Origin: Xanthomonas vasicola
GTDB lineage: Bacteria > Pseudomonadota > Gammaproteobacteria > Xanthomonadales > Xanthomonadaceae
Assembly (NCBI RefSeq): GCF_000772705.2
Contig: NZ_JSBW02000027.1
Location: 62,001 to 126,000 of the forward strand
Direction: 5' to 3'
DNA: 64,000 bases
Shown: positions 19,077-27,417 of the stretch, piece after piece
Numbering within the stretch: position 1 is the stretch's first letter
Layout of the letters: every line of letters starts with the position of its first letter
Notes under the pieces: generated by a model
Told to the model about the DNA's origin: nothing
The model's input: the letters and a program-made list of their open reading frames with translations, nothing else
Database searches by the model: none
Position numbers and translations under genes: made by a program

Positions 19077-19811
19077 TTACCAGACCAAGTCGTCAGGAAC
19101 CTGATATTTGGGGTCTGCGTACGGGTCGTCTCCCGCCGGTGCGTTCGGGTCCACTTTCAAGGCGACCGATGGGGCGAACACCGTTTCGGCTTCGGTGAGT
19201 ACCTCGGCAGTTACCAGCACATAGCGCCCGTTGAGTTGCAGCACGCCCAGCTCGCCGGCGTTGAGCGCCTTGAGTTGATCGGCGTTGACGTAAATACGCT
19301 TGATCTTGCCGCCATACGGAAAGTGCCGGGCGATATCCGCAGCGGCATCGTTCAAACCTTTGTCCTTCACCAGCTCTTCGAGCTTTGCCTTGGCTTCGCG
19401 ACGCAGGCGTGCTTCTTCCTGCTTCACTCGCTCGGCTTCGATGCGCTCGTCTTTCTCGCGCTGCGCACGGATCGCATAGGCCTTGGCCAGATCGATATCT
19501 TCGCGGGTGCGTGCCGGCCTGGGACCACGACGGTCTGCAGCGGCATGCTGCGGGCGCGGCGCTACGCCGGGCTTGCCGTCATGCCGAGGCTTGGGCCTGC
19601 CATTGGGTTTGCGCTCGCCATTGCCGTCGGCCGCCGCAGCGGCATGCGGCCGCTGCGGTCCCCTGCCCTGGCCCGGCCGATTGCCGCCGGGTCCTGGCTT
19701 GCCACCGTTGCCATGCGCACGCGCGGCAGGCCGTGCGTCGGGTTTGCGTTCGGGCTTGGGCGTGGACTTGAAGCCCAACCCAAGCAACTGGTCACGTAAT
19801 GTATCGCTCAT
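19077..19811 (-). CDS. DUF2058 family protein (YaiL-like)
   Basis: The 244-residue product matches the DUF2058/YaiL family, sometimes called nucleoprotein or polynucleotide-associated enzyme regulators without firm proof. It begins MSDTLRDQLLGLGFK, the family signature, followed by a ~90-residue Arg/Pro/Gly-rich low-complexity stretch likely to bind nucleic acid. A charged coiled coil (AYAIRAQREKDERIEAERVKQEEARLRREAKAKLEEL is spread over about 115-155) comes next, then a globular end with FPYGGKIKRIYVN. It lies 18 bp after slyX on the same strand and is the last gene before a terminator. The start at 19811 is chosen by the family N-terminus. The function is unknown. Confidence 0.88.
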   Translation of the reverse strand: MSDTLRDQLLGLGFKSTPKPERKPDARPAARAHGNGGKPGPGGNRPGQGRGPQRPHAAAAADGNGERKPNGRPKPRHDGKPGVAPRPQHAAADRRGPRPARTREDIDLAKAYAIRAQREKDERIEAERVKQEEARLRREAKAKLEELVKDKGLNDAAADIARHFPYGGKIKRIYVNADQLKALNAGELGVLQLNGRYVLVTAEVLTEAETVFAPSVALKVDPNAPAGDDPYADPKYQVPDDLVW

Positions 19812-19829
19812 GGCGGTGGCAATCTGCAA

Positions 19830-20066
19830 TCAATAGTGCGGAGGCGGCGGTTCGTCCGCTGCATCGGCAAACAACGTGGAGCGCACCTTGCCCAAATCCT
19901 CGAGCAGGTGGCGGATCAGTTCGGCATTGCGGGCGCCCGTCAAACGGGCGTCCGCAAGTGCTTCACTCAGTTCGTTGAGCGCCTGCTCCTGAAAGGAGAG
20001 GCGTGTTTCCAGTTCAACCAACCGCGCTTCCAGTGCCTGGTCGCGCGGCGAGAGTTGCTCATGCAT
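19830..20066 (-). CDS. slyX: SlyX family protein
   Basis: The 78-residue product is a small heptad-rich coiled coil ([22 protein letters not shown]) ending in DEPPPPHY, the Pro-rich PPHY tail typical of SlyX. Length and layout agree with the family, whose function is not established. The gene overlaps the ugd stop by 8 bp and precedes DUF2058 by 18 bp, so it is co-transcribed with both. Confidence 0.9.
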   Translation of the reverse strand: MHEQLSPRDQALEARLVELETRLSFQEQALNELSEALADARLTGARNAELIRHLLEDLGKVRSTLFADAADEPPPPHY

Positions 20067-21408
20067 GCAACGAACGGCCTCGTCCGATGGCGTAGTACGC
20101 CAGACCTGCGGCTTCGATTTCCTGCGGGTCGTACAGGTTGCGACCGTCGAACACGACGTCGTCCTTCAAGGCCTGCTTGATCTTGCCCAAGTCCGGGCTG
20201 CGGAACTGCTTCCACTCGGTGACCACGACCAGTGCATCGGCGCCTTCCAGTGCGGAGAAAGCATCCTCGCAGAAGGTCAGATCGTCGCGCTCGCCGAAGA
20301 TGCGCTTGGCTTCATGGGTGGCTTCCGGATCGTAGGCACGCACGGTTGCACCGGCTTCCCACAACTGCTCCATCAAGCGGCGGCTGGACGCGGCACGCAT
20401 GTCGTCGGTGTTGGGCTTGAACGCCAGGCCCCACACCGCAAACGTCTTGCCGGCCACGCTGCCAGTGCCTTCGGTGCCGTAATGACGCTGCACCAGTTCG
20501 AACAGATGACCCTTTTGCGCGTTGTTGACGCTTTCCACTGCGTTGAGCAGGGTCGGCTGCATGCCGTACTGCTCGGCCGTCTTGGCCAGTGCCTGCACGT
20601 CCTTCGGGAAGCACGAGCCGCCGTAACCAGCGCCGGGATAGATGAAGTGCCAGCCGATCCGCGGATCCGAACCAATGCCGTTCCGCACGTGCTCGACGTC
20701 CGCACCGACACGCTCGGCAATATTGGCGATCTCGTTCATGAAACTGATCTTGGTCGCCAGCATCGCGTTCGCCGCGTACTTGGTCAGCTCGGCCGAACGC
20801 ACGTCCATTTCCACAATCCGATCGCGGTTGCGATTGAACGGTGCATACAGACGCCGCATCCGCGCAATGGCCGCCGGCTTCTTGGCACCGATCACGATGC
20901 GATCAGGACGCATGCAGTCGGCTACCGCGTCGCCTTCCTTGAGAAACTCAGGGTTGGAAACCACGTCGAATTCATGGTCCACGCCACGCGCGTCCAGTTC
21001 TTCCTGGATTGCCACGCCCACCTTGTCGGCGGTGCCGACCGGCACGGTGGACTTGTTCACCACAACCGCGGGCCCATCGATATGGCGACCGACCGTACGT
21101 GCAACAGCCAGCACGTACTGCAGGTCGGCGCTGCCGTCTTCGTCCGGCGGCGTGCCCACGGCGATAAAGGTGATTTCGCCGTGCGCAATCGCCTCGGCAG
21201 CATCGGTGGTGAAGCGCAACCGGCCAGAGGCGTGGTTGGCTTTCACCATCGGCTCCAGGCCGGGTTCATAGATGGGAATCACCCCACGATTGAGACCATC
21301 AACTTTCGCCTGATCGATATCTACACAGATAACGTGATGACCGACTTCGGCCAGACAGGTTCCGGTGACAAGACCAACATAACCGGTACCAAAGATCGCA
21401 ACTCGCAT
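20059..21408 (-). CDS. ugd: UDP-glucose 6-dehydrogenase
   Basis: The 449-residue product oxidises UDP-glucose to UDP-glucuronate with two NAD+, supplying precursor for xanthan and other surface polysaccharides. Seen are the N-terminal Rossmann motif [14 protein letters not shown], the central helix region, [13 protein letters not shown] with the catalytic Cys near residue 260, and [14 protein letters not shown] in the C-terminal UDP-binding domain. The length is normal for the bacterial enzyme. It lies 24 bp after the FKBP gene on the same strand and overlaps slyX downstream. The start at the ATG of 21408 gives [12 protein letters not shown], the expected beginning of the Rossmann fold. Confidence 0.95.
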   Translation of the reverse strand: MRVAIFGTGYVGLVTGTCLAEVGHHVICVDIDQAKVDGLNRGVIPIYEPGLEPMVKANHASGRLRFTTDAAEAIAHGEITFIAVGTPPDEDGSADLQYVLAVARTVGRHIDGPAVVVNKSTVPVGTADKVGVAIQEELDARGVDHEFDVVSNPEFLKEGDAVADCMRPDRIVIGAKKPAAIARMRRLYAPFNRNRDRIVEMDVRSAELTKYAANAMLATKISFMNEIANIAERVGADVEHVRNGIGSDPRIGWHFIYPGAGYGGSCFPKDVQALAKTAEQYGMQPTLLNAVESVNNAQKGHLFELVQRHYGTEGTGSVAGKTFAVWGLAFKPNTDDMRAASSRRLMEQLWEAGATVRAYDPEATHEAKRIFGERDDLTFCEDAFSALEGADALVVVTEWKQFRSPDLGKIKQALKDDVVFDGRNLYDPQEIEAAGLAYYAIGRGRSLHA

Positions 21409-21432
21409 GGGTGGGGGTACTCCTGTGGGGGA

Positions 21433-22404
21433 TCAGGGAAGGATACCCATCAGTTCGACATCGAACGTCAACGTTGCGTCAGGTCCGATCGGCCCCCCCT
21501 GCGTGCCGTTCGGGCCATAGGCCAGGTTGGATGGAATCCAAAAACGATATTTCGAACCGACCGGCATCAACGCAACGCCTTCGGTCCAACCGGGAATGAC
21601 TTGATCCAGACCAAATTCGGCCGGCTGGCCGCGCTGGTAGGAACTGTCGAAGACCTGCCCGTTGAGCAGCTTGCCCTCGTAGTTCACACGCACCTTGTTG
21701 GTCCGCATCGGGCGCTCGCCGCTGCCCTGGCGCAACACCATGTACTGCAGGCCAGACGCGGTCGTGATCACGCCCTTCTCGGTCTTGTTCTTGGCAAGGA
21801 AGGCGTTGCCTTCTTCGCGATTCTTGGCACCGGCAGCGCCCTGCTTGGCAGAGGCGAATGCCTGCATGGTGGCCATCGCTTCCTGCTGGGTCAGACGCGT
21901 GGTGCCCTTGGCGAACACGGTACGCACCGCTTCCATCAGGATCGACAGATCGATCTCGTCCTTGATGCCGGCCAGCGACGGACCGACCGCGCGATCGCCG
22001 AGCATCAGGCCAACATTTTCCTTGGACGGTGCGGCCGGCGCGGCGCCCGGCGCCATGCCAGGCACTTGCTGGCCGTTACGGGCAGCGAGCGCGGTACGCA
22101 ATGCGGTATCGGTGGCCTGAGTCTGCTCATCTGACAACAACGGCTTGCCGCCCTTGAATGCATTTTCGATGGCGCGTTGCATCGCGTTCACATCGATGTC
22201 CTGAGCAATCGGCTCGAACGAACGTGCCACGTCCATACCGATGGCGTAGCTGACGTTCTCGCGCGTGCTCTTCTCAGACGATGCATTCAAAGCTGGCTTC
22301 TCCTTGGTGGCCGCTGCGGCCGGTTGCTGCGACATCGCCGGCATCGATGCCGACATTGCCACCATCAGTAACGACGCCGCCGCGCCGCGCTTTCCCATCT
22401 TCAT
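21433..22404 (-). CDS. FKBP-type peptidyl-prolyl isomerase (FkpA/Mip-like)
   Basis: The 323-residue product has an N-terminal signal peptide (MKMGKRG then an apolar stretch ending near PAMSQ), an alpha-helical FKBP dimerisation domain (about 40-200; VSYAIGMDVARSFEP) and a C-terminal FKBP domain (about 225-320; VRVNYEGKLLNGQVFDSSY, VIPGWTEGVALMPVGSKYRFWIPSNLAYG). It should act in the periplasm as a proline isomerase and chaperone; Xanthomonas Mip-like proteins of this type have been linked to virulence. The two FKBP_N-like helical stretches make it longer than E. coli FkpA. The start at 22404 has GGGAA upstream. It is co-directional with the Gpx-like gene (90 bp before) and ugd (24 bp after). 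Confidence 0.9.
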   Translation of the reverse strand: MKMGKRGAAASLLMVAMSASMPAMSQQPAAAATKEKPALNASSEKSTRENVSYAIGMDVARSFEPIAQDIDVNAMQRAIENAFKGGKPLLSDEQTQATDTALRTALAARNGQQVPGMAPGAAPAAPSKENVGLMLGDRAVGPSLAGIKDEIDLSILMEAVRTVFAKGTTRLTQQEAMATMQAFASAKQGAAGAKNREEGNAFLAKNKTEKGVITTASGLQYMVLRQGSGERPMRTNKVRVNYEGKLLNGQVFDSSYQRGQPAEFGLDQVIPGWTEGVALMPVGSKYRFWIPSNLAYGPNGTQGGPIGPDATLTFDVELMGILP

Positions 22405-22494
22405 TCGATGCAGTTCCCAAAAGTGAAAAGACACGCCACCGATGGCGCTGAATGCGTATTGTCGCATGCGCGCGCGGCGATGCGAGCGCTGCAC

Positions 22495-23052
22495 TCAGCG
22501 CGACGGCGCCTTGAGCTCGCGTTCGATTGCTGCCAGCACGCTCGGATCGTCCGGTTTGATCTTGCTGGGGAACTGCGCAACCACGCGACCATCGCGACTA
22601 ATCAGGTACTTATGGAAGTTCCAGCCCGGCGCCACGCCGGTGACCTGGGTCAAGCGCTGATACAGCGGCGTTGCCTGCGCACCCAGCACATGCACCTTCT
22701 CAAACATCGGGAACTTGACGCCATAGGTCAGCGTGCAGAATTCCTGGATCTGTTTCTCAGATCCGGGTTCCTGGCCCTGGAAATCGTTCGACGGAAAGCC
22801 CAGCACGGTGAAGCCGCGGCTGCCGAAACGCTGATTGAGCGCTTCCAGGCCTTCGTATTGCGGGGTGAAGCCGCCCTTGCTGGCCGTGTTGACCACCATG
22901 ACGACCTTGCCGCCGTAGGTACGGTTCAGGTTGATTGGCGCCTTGCCGGCCAGCGGCCGGTAGTCGACATCCAGCACTGGAGTGCCAGCGGCAAGCGCCG
23001 AGGTTGCAAAAAAGCCAGTCAATACAATAGCTAGCAGACGATTGAGCAACAT
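22495..23052 (-). CDS. Glutathione-peroxidase-family protein lacking the peroxidatic Cys
   Basis: The 185-residue product has a signal peptide (AIVLTGFFATSALAA) and the glutathione peroxidase/thioredoxin fold. The active-site segment reads VVNTASKGGFTPQYEGLE, where family members have ...SKCGFTPQY; the peroxidatic Cys (or Sec) at residue 60 is Gly, encoded GGC. The rest of the catalytic set is kept: the Gln of GQEPG near 95 and the Trp-Asn of GWNFHKYL. The second Cys (EFCTLTYG, Cys106), often resolving or structural, is also present. The protein is therefore probably exported to the periplasm and unlikely to reduce peroxide by the usual chemistry. The start is the ATG at 23052; a TTG two codons earlier is less likely. 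Confidence 0.85.
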   Translation of the reverse strand: MLLNRLLAIVLTGFFATSALAAGTPVLDVDYRPLAGKAPINLNRTYGGKVVMVVNTASKGGFTPQYEGLEALNQRFGSRGFTVLGFPSNDFQGQEPGSEKQIQEFCTLTYGVKFPMFEKVHVLGAQATPLYQRLTQVTGVAPGWNFHKYLISRDGRVVAQFPSKIKPDDPSVLAAIERELKAPSR

Positions 23053-23121
23053 GAGCAATGCCTTGGAGAGTTGGGGCGGCGCACCGGTGAGGAGGTGCCA
23101 TCAGTTGGGGATGACAAACAG

Positions 23122-23149
23122 TTGACTGCCTCCGTGTCGGTGTTATAGT
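23122..23149 (+). promoter_or_regulatory. Promoter of the GntR/ABC operon
   Basis: A good sigma-70-like pair: -35 TTGACT at 23122-23127 and -10 TATAGT at 23144-23149, spaced by 16 bp, about 37 bp upstream of the first small gene. The -10 box lies inside the palindrome at 23139-23162. Confidence 0.75.
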
Positions 23150-23162
23150 TGAATACAACACC
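23139..23162. promoter_or_regulatory. Candidate GntR (YtrA-type) operator
   Basis: A 24-bp inverted repeat with outer arms GGTGTTATA and TACAACACC (8 of 9 positions matching) covers the -10 box of the operon promoter. YtrA-subfamily GntR repressors commonly control their own operons from such sites. That the adjacent GntR protein binds here is inference. Confidence 0.65.
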
Positions 23163-23186
23163 AGTCATCCAACGCAGGGGGAAAGC

Positions 23187-23435
23187 ATGAACAGCACACG
23201 CTTTACGCGACCAGTTCCGCTGTTGCTGTTCGGCAGCACCCTGTTTGCCATTGGTTGCCTGGGAGCCGCTTCCAGTCAGGTGACGGAGTCCGGCGCTGAT
23301 TATGGCGCCTCGGAGGCGGTTACGGAAAACGCGACAACTCCCCCCGAAGCGCGTTCGCGGCCTGGCCGGCATGTGCGCGCTTCGCTGTCGATGCCCTATT
23401 TCTCCTTCGCGCAAGCCCTGCGCCCACGGAGCTGA
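23187..23435 (+). CDS. Small exported protein/lipoprotein, first gene of the GntR-ABC operon
   Basis: The 82-residue product was not recognised. It has a positively charged start, an apolar stretch (PVPLLLFGSTLFAIGC) and a Cys at residue 24 that could be a lipobox (AIGC), so it is probably an exported protein or small lipoprotein. The rest is polar and ends in Arg-rich LRPRS. It has a strong ribosome site (AGGGGGA, 6-8 bases upstream) and stops 2 bp before the GntR gene, placing it firmly in the operon behind the promoter at 23122. It may be a membrane-associated partner or sensor of the ABC system; that is speculation. Confidence 0.7.
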   Translation: MNSTRFTRPVPLLLFGSTLFAIGCLGAASSQVTESGADYGASEAVTENATTPPEARSRPGRHVRASLSMPYFSFAQALRPRS

Positions 23436-23437
23436 TC

Positions 23438-23800
23438 ATGAATGACATTCAGTGGAGCGACGGCGCTCCCATCTACCGCCAACTCAAGGAACGGGTAATT
23501 GCCATGATGCTCGATGGAATCCTCAAGCCCGGCGATGCACTGCCCTCGGTACGCCAGGTGGCCGCCGACTACCAACTCAACCCCATCACCGTCTCGCGCG
23601 CCTATCAAGAACTGGCCGACGAGAACCTGGTGGAGAAACGCCGCGGTCTGGGCATGTTCATGACCCCGGAAGCCGCACAGAAACTGCGTGGCAGCGAACG
23701 CGAGCGTTTCTTGAATGAAGAATGGCCCGCGGTGCTGGAAAGGATCCAGCGCCTGGGACTGTCCATCGACGATCTGTTGCCACAGGGAAAAACACCATGA
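23438..23800 (+). CDS. GntR-family regulator, YtrA subfamily
   Basis: The 120-residue product has the short YtrA layout: a GntR winged helix (residues about 10-75; PIYRQLKERVIAMM, LPSVRQVAADYQLNPITVSRAYQ) and only a ~45-residue helical tail for dimerisation, with no ligand-binding domain. YtrA-type repressors typically control adjacent ABC transporters, often responding to envelope stress or antibiotics. Here the ATPase start overlaps the GntR stop by 4 bp. A palindrome overlapping the operon promoter is the likely site of autoregulation. Confidence 0.92.
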   Translation: MNDIQWSDGAPIYRQLKERVIAMMLDGILKPGDALPSVRQVAADYQLNPITVSRAYQELADENLVEKRRGLGMFMTPEAAQKLRGSERERFLNEEWPAVLERIQRLGLSIDDLLPQGKTP

Positions 23801-24672
23801 CCGCCGTCTCCTCCGACCATGTGGTCGACGCACGTGGCCTGCGCAAGGCTTACAAGCATCGGCTCGCGCTGGACAACACCAGCTTCACCATCGACGCCGG
23901 CCGCATCATCGGCCTGATCGGCCCCAACGGTGCCGGCAAGACCACCGCGCTCAAGGCGGTGTTGGGGCTGACCGATTTCGATGGCGAGTTGCGCGTGTTG
24001 GGCATGGATCCGCGGACCCAGCGCAACGCGCTGATGAATGAGGTCTGCTTTATCGCCGACGTCGCGGTGCTGCCGCGCTGGCTGCGGGTTGGCGAAGCGA
24101 TCGATTTCGTCGCCGGCGTGCATCCGCGCTTCGACCGCGCCAAGTGCGAGCGCTTCCTGGCCAACACCCAGCTCAACCGCAAATCGCGGGTGCGCGAATT
24201 GTCCAAGGGCATGATCGTGCAGCTGCATCTGGCGCTGGTGATGGCAATCGACGCACGCATCCTGGTGCTGGACGAACCGACCCTGGGCCTGGACATCCTC
24301 TACCGCAAGCAGTTCTACCAGCGCCTGCTGGAGGATTACTTCGATGAGCAAAAGACCATCATCGTCACCACGCATCAGGTCGAAGAGATCGAACACATCC
24401 TCACCGATGTGATGTTCATCCGCGACGGCCGCATCGTGCTCACCGCCGATATGGAAAGCGTCTCCGAGCGCTATACCGAGGTGTTGGTCGGTGCCGACCA
24501 TCTGGATGCAGCGCGCGGCTTGAAGCCGGTCGACGAGCGCAGCCTGCCGTTCGGCAAGACCGTGATGTTGTTCGATGGCGCGCCGAAAGCGCAGCTCGCC
24601 CGTTTCGGCGAAACCCGCAATCCCGGCCTAGCCGACCTGTTCGTTGCGGTCATGAAGGGGACCTACGCATGA
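23797..24672 (+). CDS. ABC transporter ATP-binding protein
   Basis: The 291-residue ATPase has all motifs: Walker A GPNGAGKTT, an ABC signature in degenerate form (RELSKGMIVQLHLAL), Walker B ILVLDEPTLGLD, and the switch His in VTTHQVEE. The C-terminal ~70 residues form an extra domain common in antibiotic or lipid-type ABC-2 exporters. It pairs with the permease that follows, overlapping it by 4 bp. The start at 23797 overlaps the GntR stop (ATGA), which decides it over upstream codons. Likely substrate class is a peptide, bacteriocin or membrane-active compound, judged only from YtrA-type context. Confidence 0.92.
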   Translation: MTAVSSDHVVDARGLRKAYKHRLALDNTSFTIDAGRIIGLIGPNGAGKTTALKAVLGLTDFDGELRVLGMDPRTQRNALMNEVCFIADVAVLPRWLRVGEAIDFVAGVHPRFDRAKCERFLANTQLNRKSRVRELSKGMIVQLHLALVMAIDARILVLDEPTLGLDILYRKQFYQRLLEDYFDEQKTIIVTTHQVEEIEHILTDVMFIRDGRIVLTADMESVSERYTEVLVGADHLDAARGLKPVDERSLPFGKTVMLFDGAPKAQLARFGETRNPGLADLFVAVMKGTYA

Positions 24673-25655
24673 ATGCAGTGACCAACCAAGCTTCACCCGC
24701 ACGCACCTTCGCCTGGCTGCTCAAACGCGAGTACTGGGAGCACCGTGGCGGCTTCGTGTGGGCCCAATTCATCACCGGTGGCATCGCGGTGTTCTTCGCG
24801 CTGCTGGGCGCGGTGATCGGTGCAATCAGTGCACGCCGCAACATGGTCGGCGACAGCATCAACATGGACGATCTGGCCGAATACACGCGCACGCTGGGCC
24901 AGGTTGGCGACGGCCTGTTGCTGGGCGGCATCGGGATCGCCTCGGTGGTGCTCGCATTCGTGGTGTTTTTCTACGCACTCGGCAGCCTGTACGACGACCG
25001 CCGCGACCGCAGCGTGCTGTTCTGGAAATCCTTGCCGGTGTCCGACCTGCAGACGGTGTTGTCAAAAGCCGCCTGGGCATTACTGCTGGCGCCGCTGATC
25101 TCCATCGTGATTGGTGCGGCAGTCGGCTTGGCACTGTGGTTGATCGCCATCGTGGGCGCTTTGATTGCCGGCGTGCCCAGCCCTTGGGCATTGGCAACCC
25201 ATTCGCACCCGTTCTCGCTGCTGTGGCTATTGCTGAAAACCGTGCCGATGAGCCTGTTGTGGGCACTGCCGACCGTGGGCTGGCTGATGTTCTGCTCGGC
25301 CTGGGCCAACAGCAAGCCGTTCCTGTGGGCGGTGTTGTTTCCATTACTGGCCTGCGTGATGCTGAGCATTCTTTCGGCGATGCCGGGCGTGTCGCTGCCG
25401 ATCGGCTGGATCTGGTACATCGTCGGCTACCGCGGCCTGCTCAGCGCCCTGCCCGGCACCTGGTCGCCACTTGCCGTCAGCGGCACTCTGGACAGCAGCG
25501 CGCTGCAAAACCCCAGCGACTTGGTGCAGTGGGCGCTGCAGCACACCAACAGCACGCTCGTTTATGGCAGCCCGGACATCTGGATTGGCGCAGCCATTGG
25601 CATCGCCTTGATCGCCGCTTCCATCTACCTGCGCCGTCGGCGCGCCGAAGCCTGA
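24669..25655 (+). CDS. ABC-2 type transporter permease
   Basis: The 328-residue product has about six to seven apolar segments (FITGGIAVFFALLGAVIGAI near 33-52, then GIGIASVVLAFVVFFYALG, ALLLAPLISIVIGAAVGLAL, and others) and no soluble domain, as expected for the membrane partner of the preceding ATPase. The sequence LYDDRRDRSVLFWKSLPVSD between segments 2 and 3 is a family landmark for ABC-2 permeases linked to YtrA-type regulators. It overlaps the ATPase gene by 4 bp. The substrate is unknown. Confidence 0.88.
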   Translation: MNAVTNQASPARTFAWLLKREYWEHRGGFVWAQFITGGIAVFFALLGAVIGAISARRNMVGDSINMDDLAEYTRTLGQVGDGLLLGGIGIASVVLAFVVFFYALGSLYDDRRDRSVLFWKSLPVSDLQTVLSKAAWALLLAPLISIVIGAAVGLALWLIAIVGALIAGVPSPWALATHSHPFSLLWLLLKTVPMSLLWALPTVGWLMFCSAWANSKPFLWAVLFPLLACVMLSILSAMPGVSLPIGWIWYIVGYRGLLSALPGTWSPLAVSGTLDSSALQNPSDLVQWALQHTNSTLVYGSPDIWIGAAIGIALIAASIYLRRRRAEA

Positions 25656-25665
25656 GGGACATCCC

Positions 25666-26484
25666 ATGCGCCCGACCTTGAGCTTTGCCATTTTGCTCGC
25701 ACTGCCCTTTGCCGCAGCGGCAGAGGAGCAGTGCAAAGTCTCCGAACCGCGTAGCCTGGACTTGCAGCTGACCGGCGTGAAGTCGGTGCTGTTCGAGGTC
25801 GCCTCCAACGACCTGCATCTGGACGCGTCAGCGAGCAGCAGCGGAAAACTGAGCGGGCGCGCCTGTGCTGCCAGGGCGGAGTTGCTCAAGAGCCTGACCG
25901 TCACCCAGAAGCGCGTCGGTGACAAGCTGGTGGTGACCTTGAAGGATGACCGCCGGTTTTCCTTCGGTAACAGCTATTCCTACCTGGATCTGCGCGGCAG
26001 CGTGCCCAACACGATGCTGGTGCAATTCGACGTGGGTTCCGGCGATGCGCAGATCAACGGGGCCGCTGCAGTGAGCGCCGACGTGGGCTCCGGCGACATG
26101 ACGATGCGTCACACCAAGGGCCGCGTGACCGCCAAGGTCGGCTCCGGCGATGTCGAGCTGGAAGATCTGGGCGCACTGCGCGTGTTGGCAGTGGGCTCCG
26201 GCGATCTCAAGGCGCGTGAGGTGCACGGCGCGGCAGAGGTGGCGAAAGTGCAATCTGGCGAGGTCGAGCTGCACGGTGTCGCAGGCAACATCAAGCTCGG
26301 CACGATCGGCTCGGGCGATGTCGATATCCGCGATGTGCAAGGCAACGTCAGCGTGGAGTCGGTCGCTTCCGGCACGTTGAATGTGCGCAAGGTGCGCGGT
26401 GATCTGAGCGTGGCGCGCAAAGGCAGCGGCGATATCAATGTAAGCGATGTCACCGGCAGCACGCGGGTGCCGGCAGACAAATGA
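25666..26484 (+). CDS. Exported DUF4097-like beta-helix protein
   Basis: The 272-residue product starts with a signal peptide (SFAILLALPFAAAAEE) and from about residue 120 carries repeats of ~19-20 residues built on (V/I)GSGD: DVGSGDAQINGA, DVGSGDMTMRHT, KVGSGDVELEDL, AVGSGDLKAREV, TIGSGDVDIRDV and RKGSGDINVSDV. This pattern predicts a parallel beta-helix of the DUF4097/putative adhesin type, with one copy changed to VQSGEVEL. It lies 10 bp after the permease gene with a GAGG ribosome site, so it belongs to the same operon. It should sit in the periplasm or envelope; a role in sensing or buffering the stress handled by the ABC pump is only inference. Confidence 0.82.
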   Translation: MRPTLSFAILLALPFAAAAEEQCKVSEPRSLDLQLTGVKSVLFEVASNDLHLDASASSSGKLSGRACAARAELLKSLTVTQKRVGDKLVVTLKDDRRFSFGNSYSYLDLRGSVPNTMLVQFDVGSGDAQINGAAAVSADVGSGDMTMRHTKGRVTAKVGSGDVELEDLGALRVLAVGSGDLKAREVHGAAEVAKVQSGEVELHGVAGNIKLGTIGSGDVDIRDVQGNVSVESVASGTLNVRKVRGDLSVARKGSGDINVSDVTGSTRVPADK

Positions 26485-26515
26485 CGACTCTTTTCAGATT
26501 TCGGGGGAATTGCTG

Positions 26516-27046
26516 ATGAAATTACTTGTTTCAGCGGTAGTGATGAGCGTGTTGCTGGTGGGCTGCGGTAAGTCCGAACCCACCGTCAACGTCTCCGGCC
26601 AGGCCAACAGTGCCGGCGTGACCTTCAATGGCAAGAGCTTGACGCTCAAACGCGATGGCCTGCCCGCGGCCACGATCAGTGTAGATGGCGCGCTCAGCAT
26701 CGACGGCAAGCCGGTGGATTTGAACGAGGCGCAGCATAAGGCCATGCGCGATTACTACGCGCAGGTGCAGGGCGTGGCCAAGAAGGGCATCGATATCGGC
26801 ACCCAGGGCGCGGCATTTGGCGCACATGCGGCGGGCGAAGCAATCAAGGGCGTGCTTAGTGGCAACTCCGATCAGATCGGCGACAAGATCCAAGCCCAAG
26901 CCGATACCTTCAAGAACAGTGCCATGCAGATCTGCGATCAGTTGGCCAGCTTGCGTACCGCACAGGATGCAGCTGCGCAACTTGTGCCGGCATTTGCGCC
27001 GTATTCGAGCCTGACGCAGCACGACATCGACGACTGCCGTAAGTAG
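26516..27046 (+). CDS. DUF2884 (YggN-like) lipoprotein
   Basis: The 176-residue product has a lipobox (MSVLLVGC, Cys at 17) and resembles the YggN/DUF2884 family: VTFNGKSLTLKRDGLPAATISVDGALSIDGKPV followed by a helical part (MRDYYAQVQGVAKKG, then IGDKIQAQADTFKNSAMQICDQLASL). The ATG at 26516 has GGGGGA about 10 bases upstream. It follows the beta-helix gene by 31 bp and is likely the last gene of the GntR-ABC operon. It is expected to be anchored to a membrane facing the periplasm. Function is unknown. Confidence 0.82.
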   Translation: MKLLVSAVVMSVLLVGCGKSEPTVNVSGQANSAGVTFNGKSLTLKRDGLPAATISVDGALSIDGKPVDLNEAQHKAMRDYYAQVQGVAKKGIDIGTQGAAFGAHAAGEAIKGVLSGNSDQIGDKIQAQADTFKNSAMQICDQLASLRTAQDAAAQLVPAFAPYSSLTQHDIDDCRK

Positions 27047-27417
27047 AGCAGTTAGCAATACGACTGCGCTCACCGTCAGGCGGGCGCGGCCGGGTGTCCG
27101 GTGCGGCGTAGACCGCTCGTACACTGCGTCTACGAGCGCGCTGTCCACGCAAAGCTGCGACTGCTCGCTACTGTTTGGAAGCCGCTCCAAACACGGCGGT
27201 TCGGTGACTGCGTATGGACTAGGGCCTGCGCAGCTGCTGATCAATCGTCGACACTCGATCGTGATCGTCGGGGAAGCGCAGCGGCGCGAGACTGCATACA
27301 TGGCAACCAAGCGGGCAACGCCCTGCGACATTTTGGCGCGCACTCCGCTGGCACTTAGCCAATCCGCAGACCGGAGCGGGATTACACTAGTGTGCTCTCC
27401 CTCACTCCATCGACCCC
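27047..27417. other. Intergenic region between the two lipoprotein genes
   Basis: No gene was found in these 371 bp. The first part contains copy 1 of the ~90-bp repeat (27083-27171). The last 60 bp upstream of 27418 should hold the promoter of the next lipoprotein gene. Confidence 0.6.
27083..27171. repeat. ~90-bp intergenic repeat, copy 1
   Basis: It begins GGCGCGGCCGG, has CTCGTACACTGC at offset 33 and GCTCGC at offset 80, exactly the spacing of the copies at 46992 and 34401 (81 in the last). Confidence 0.75.
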
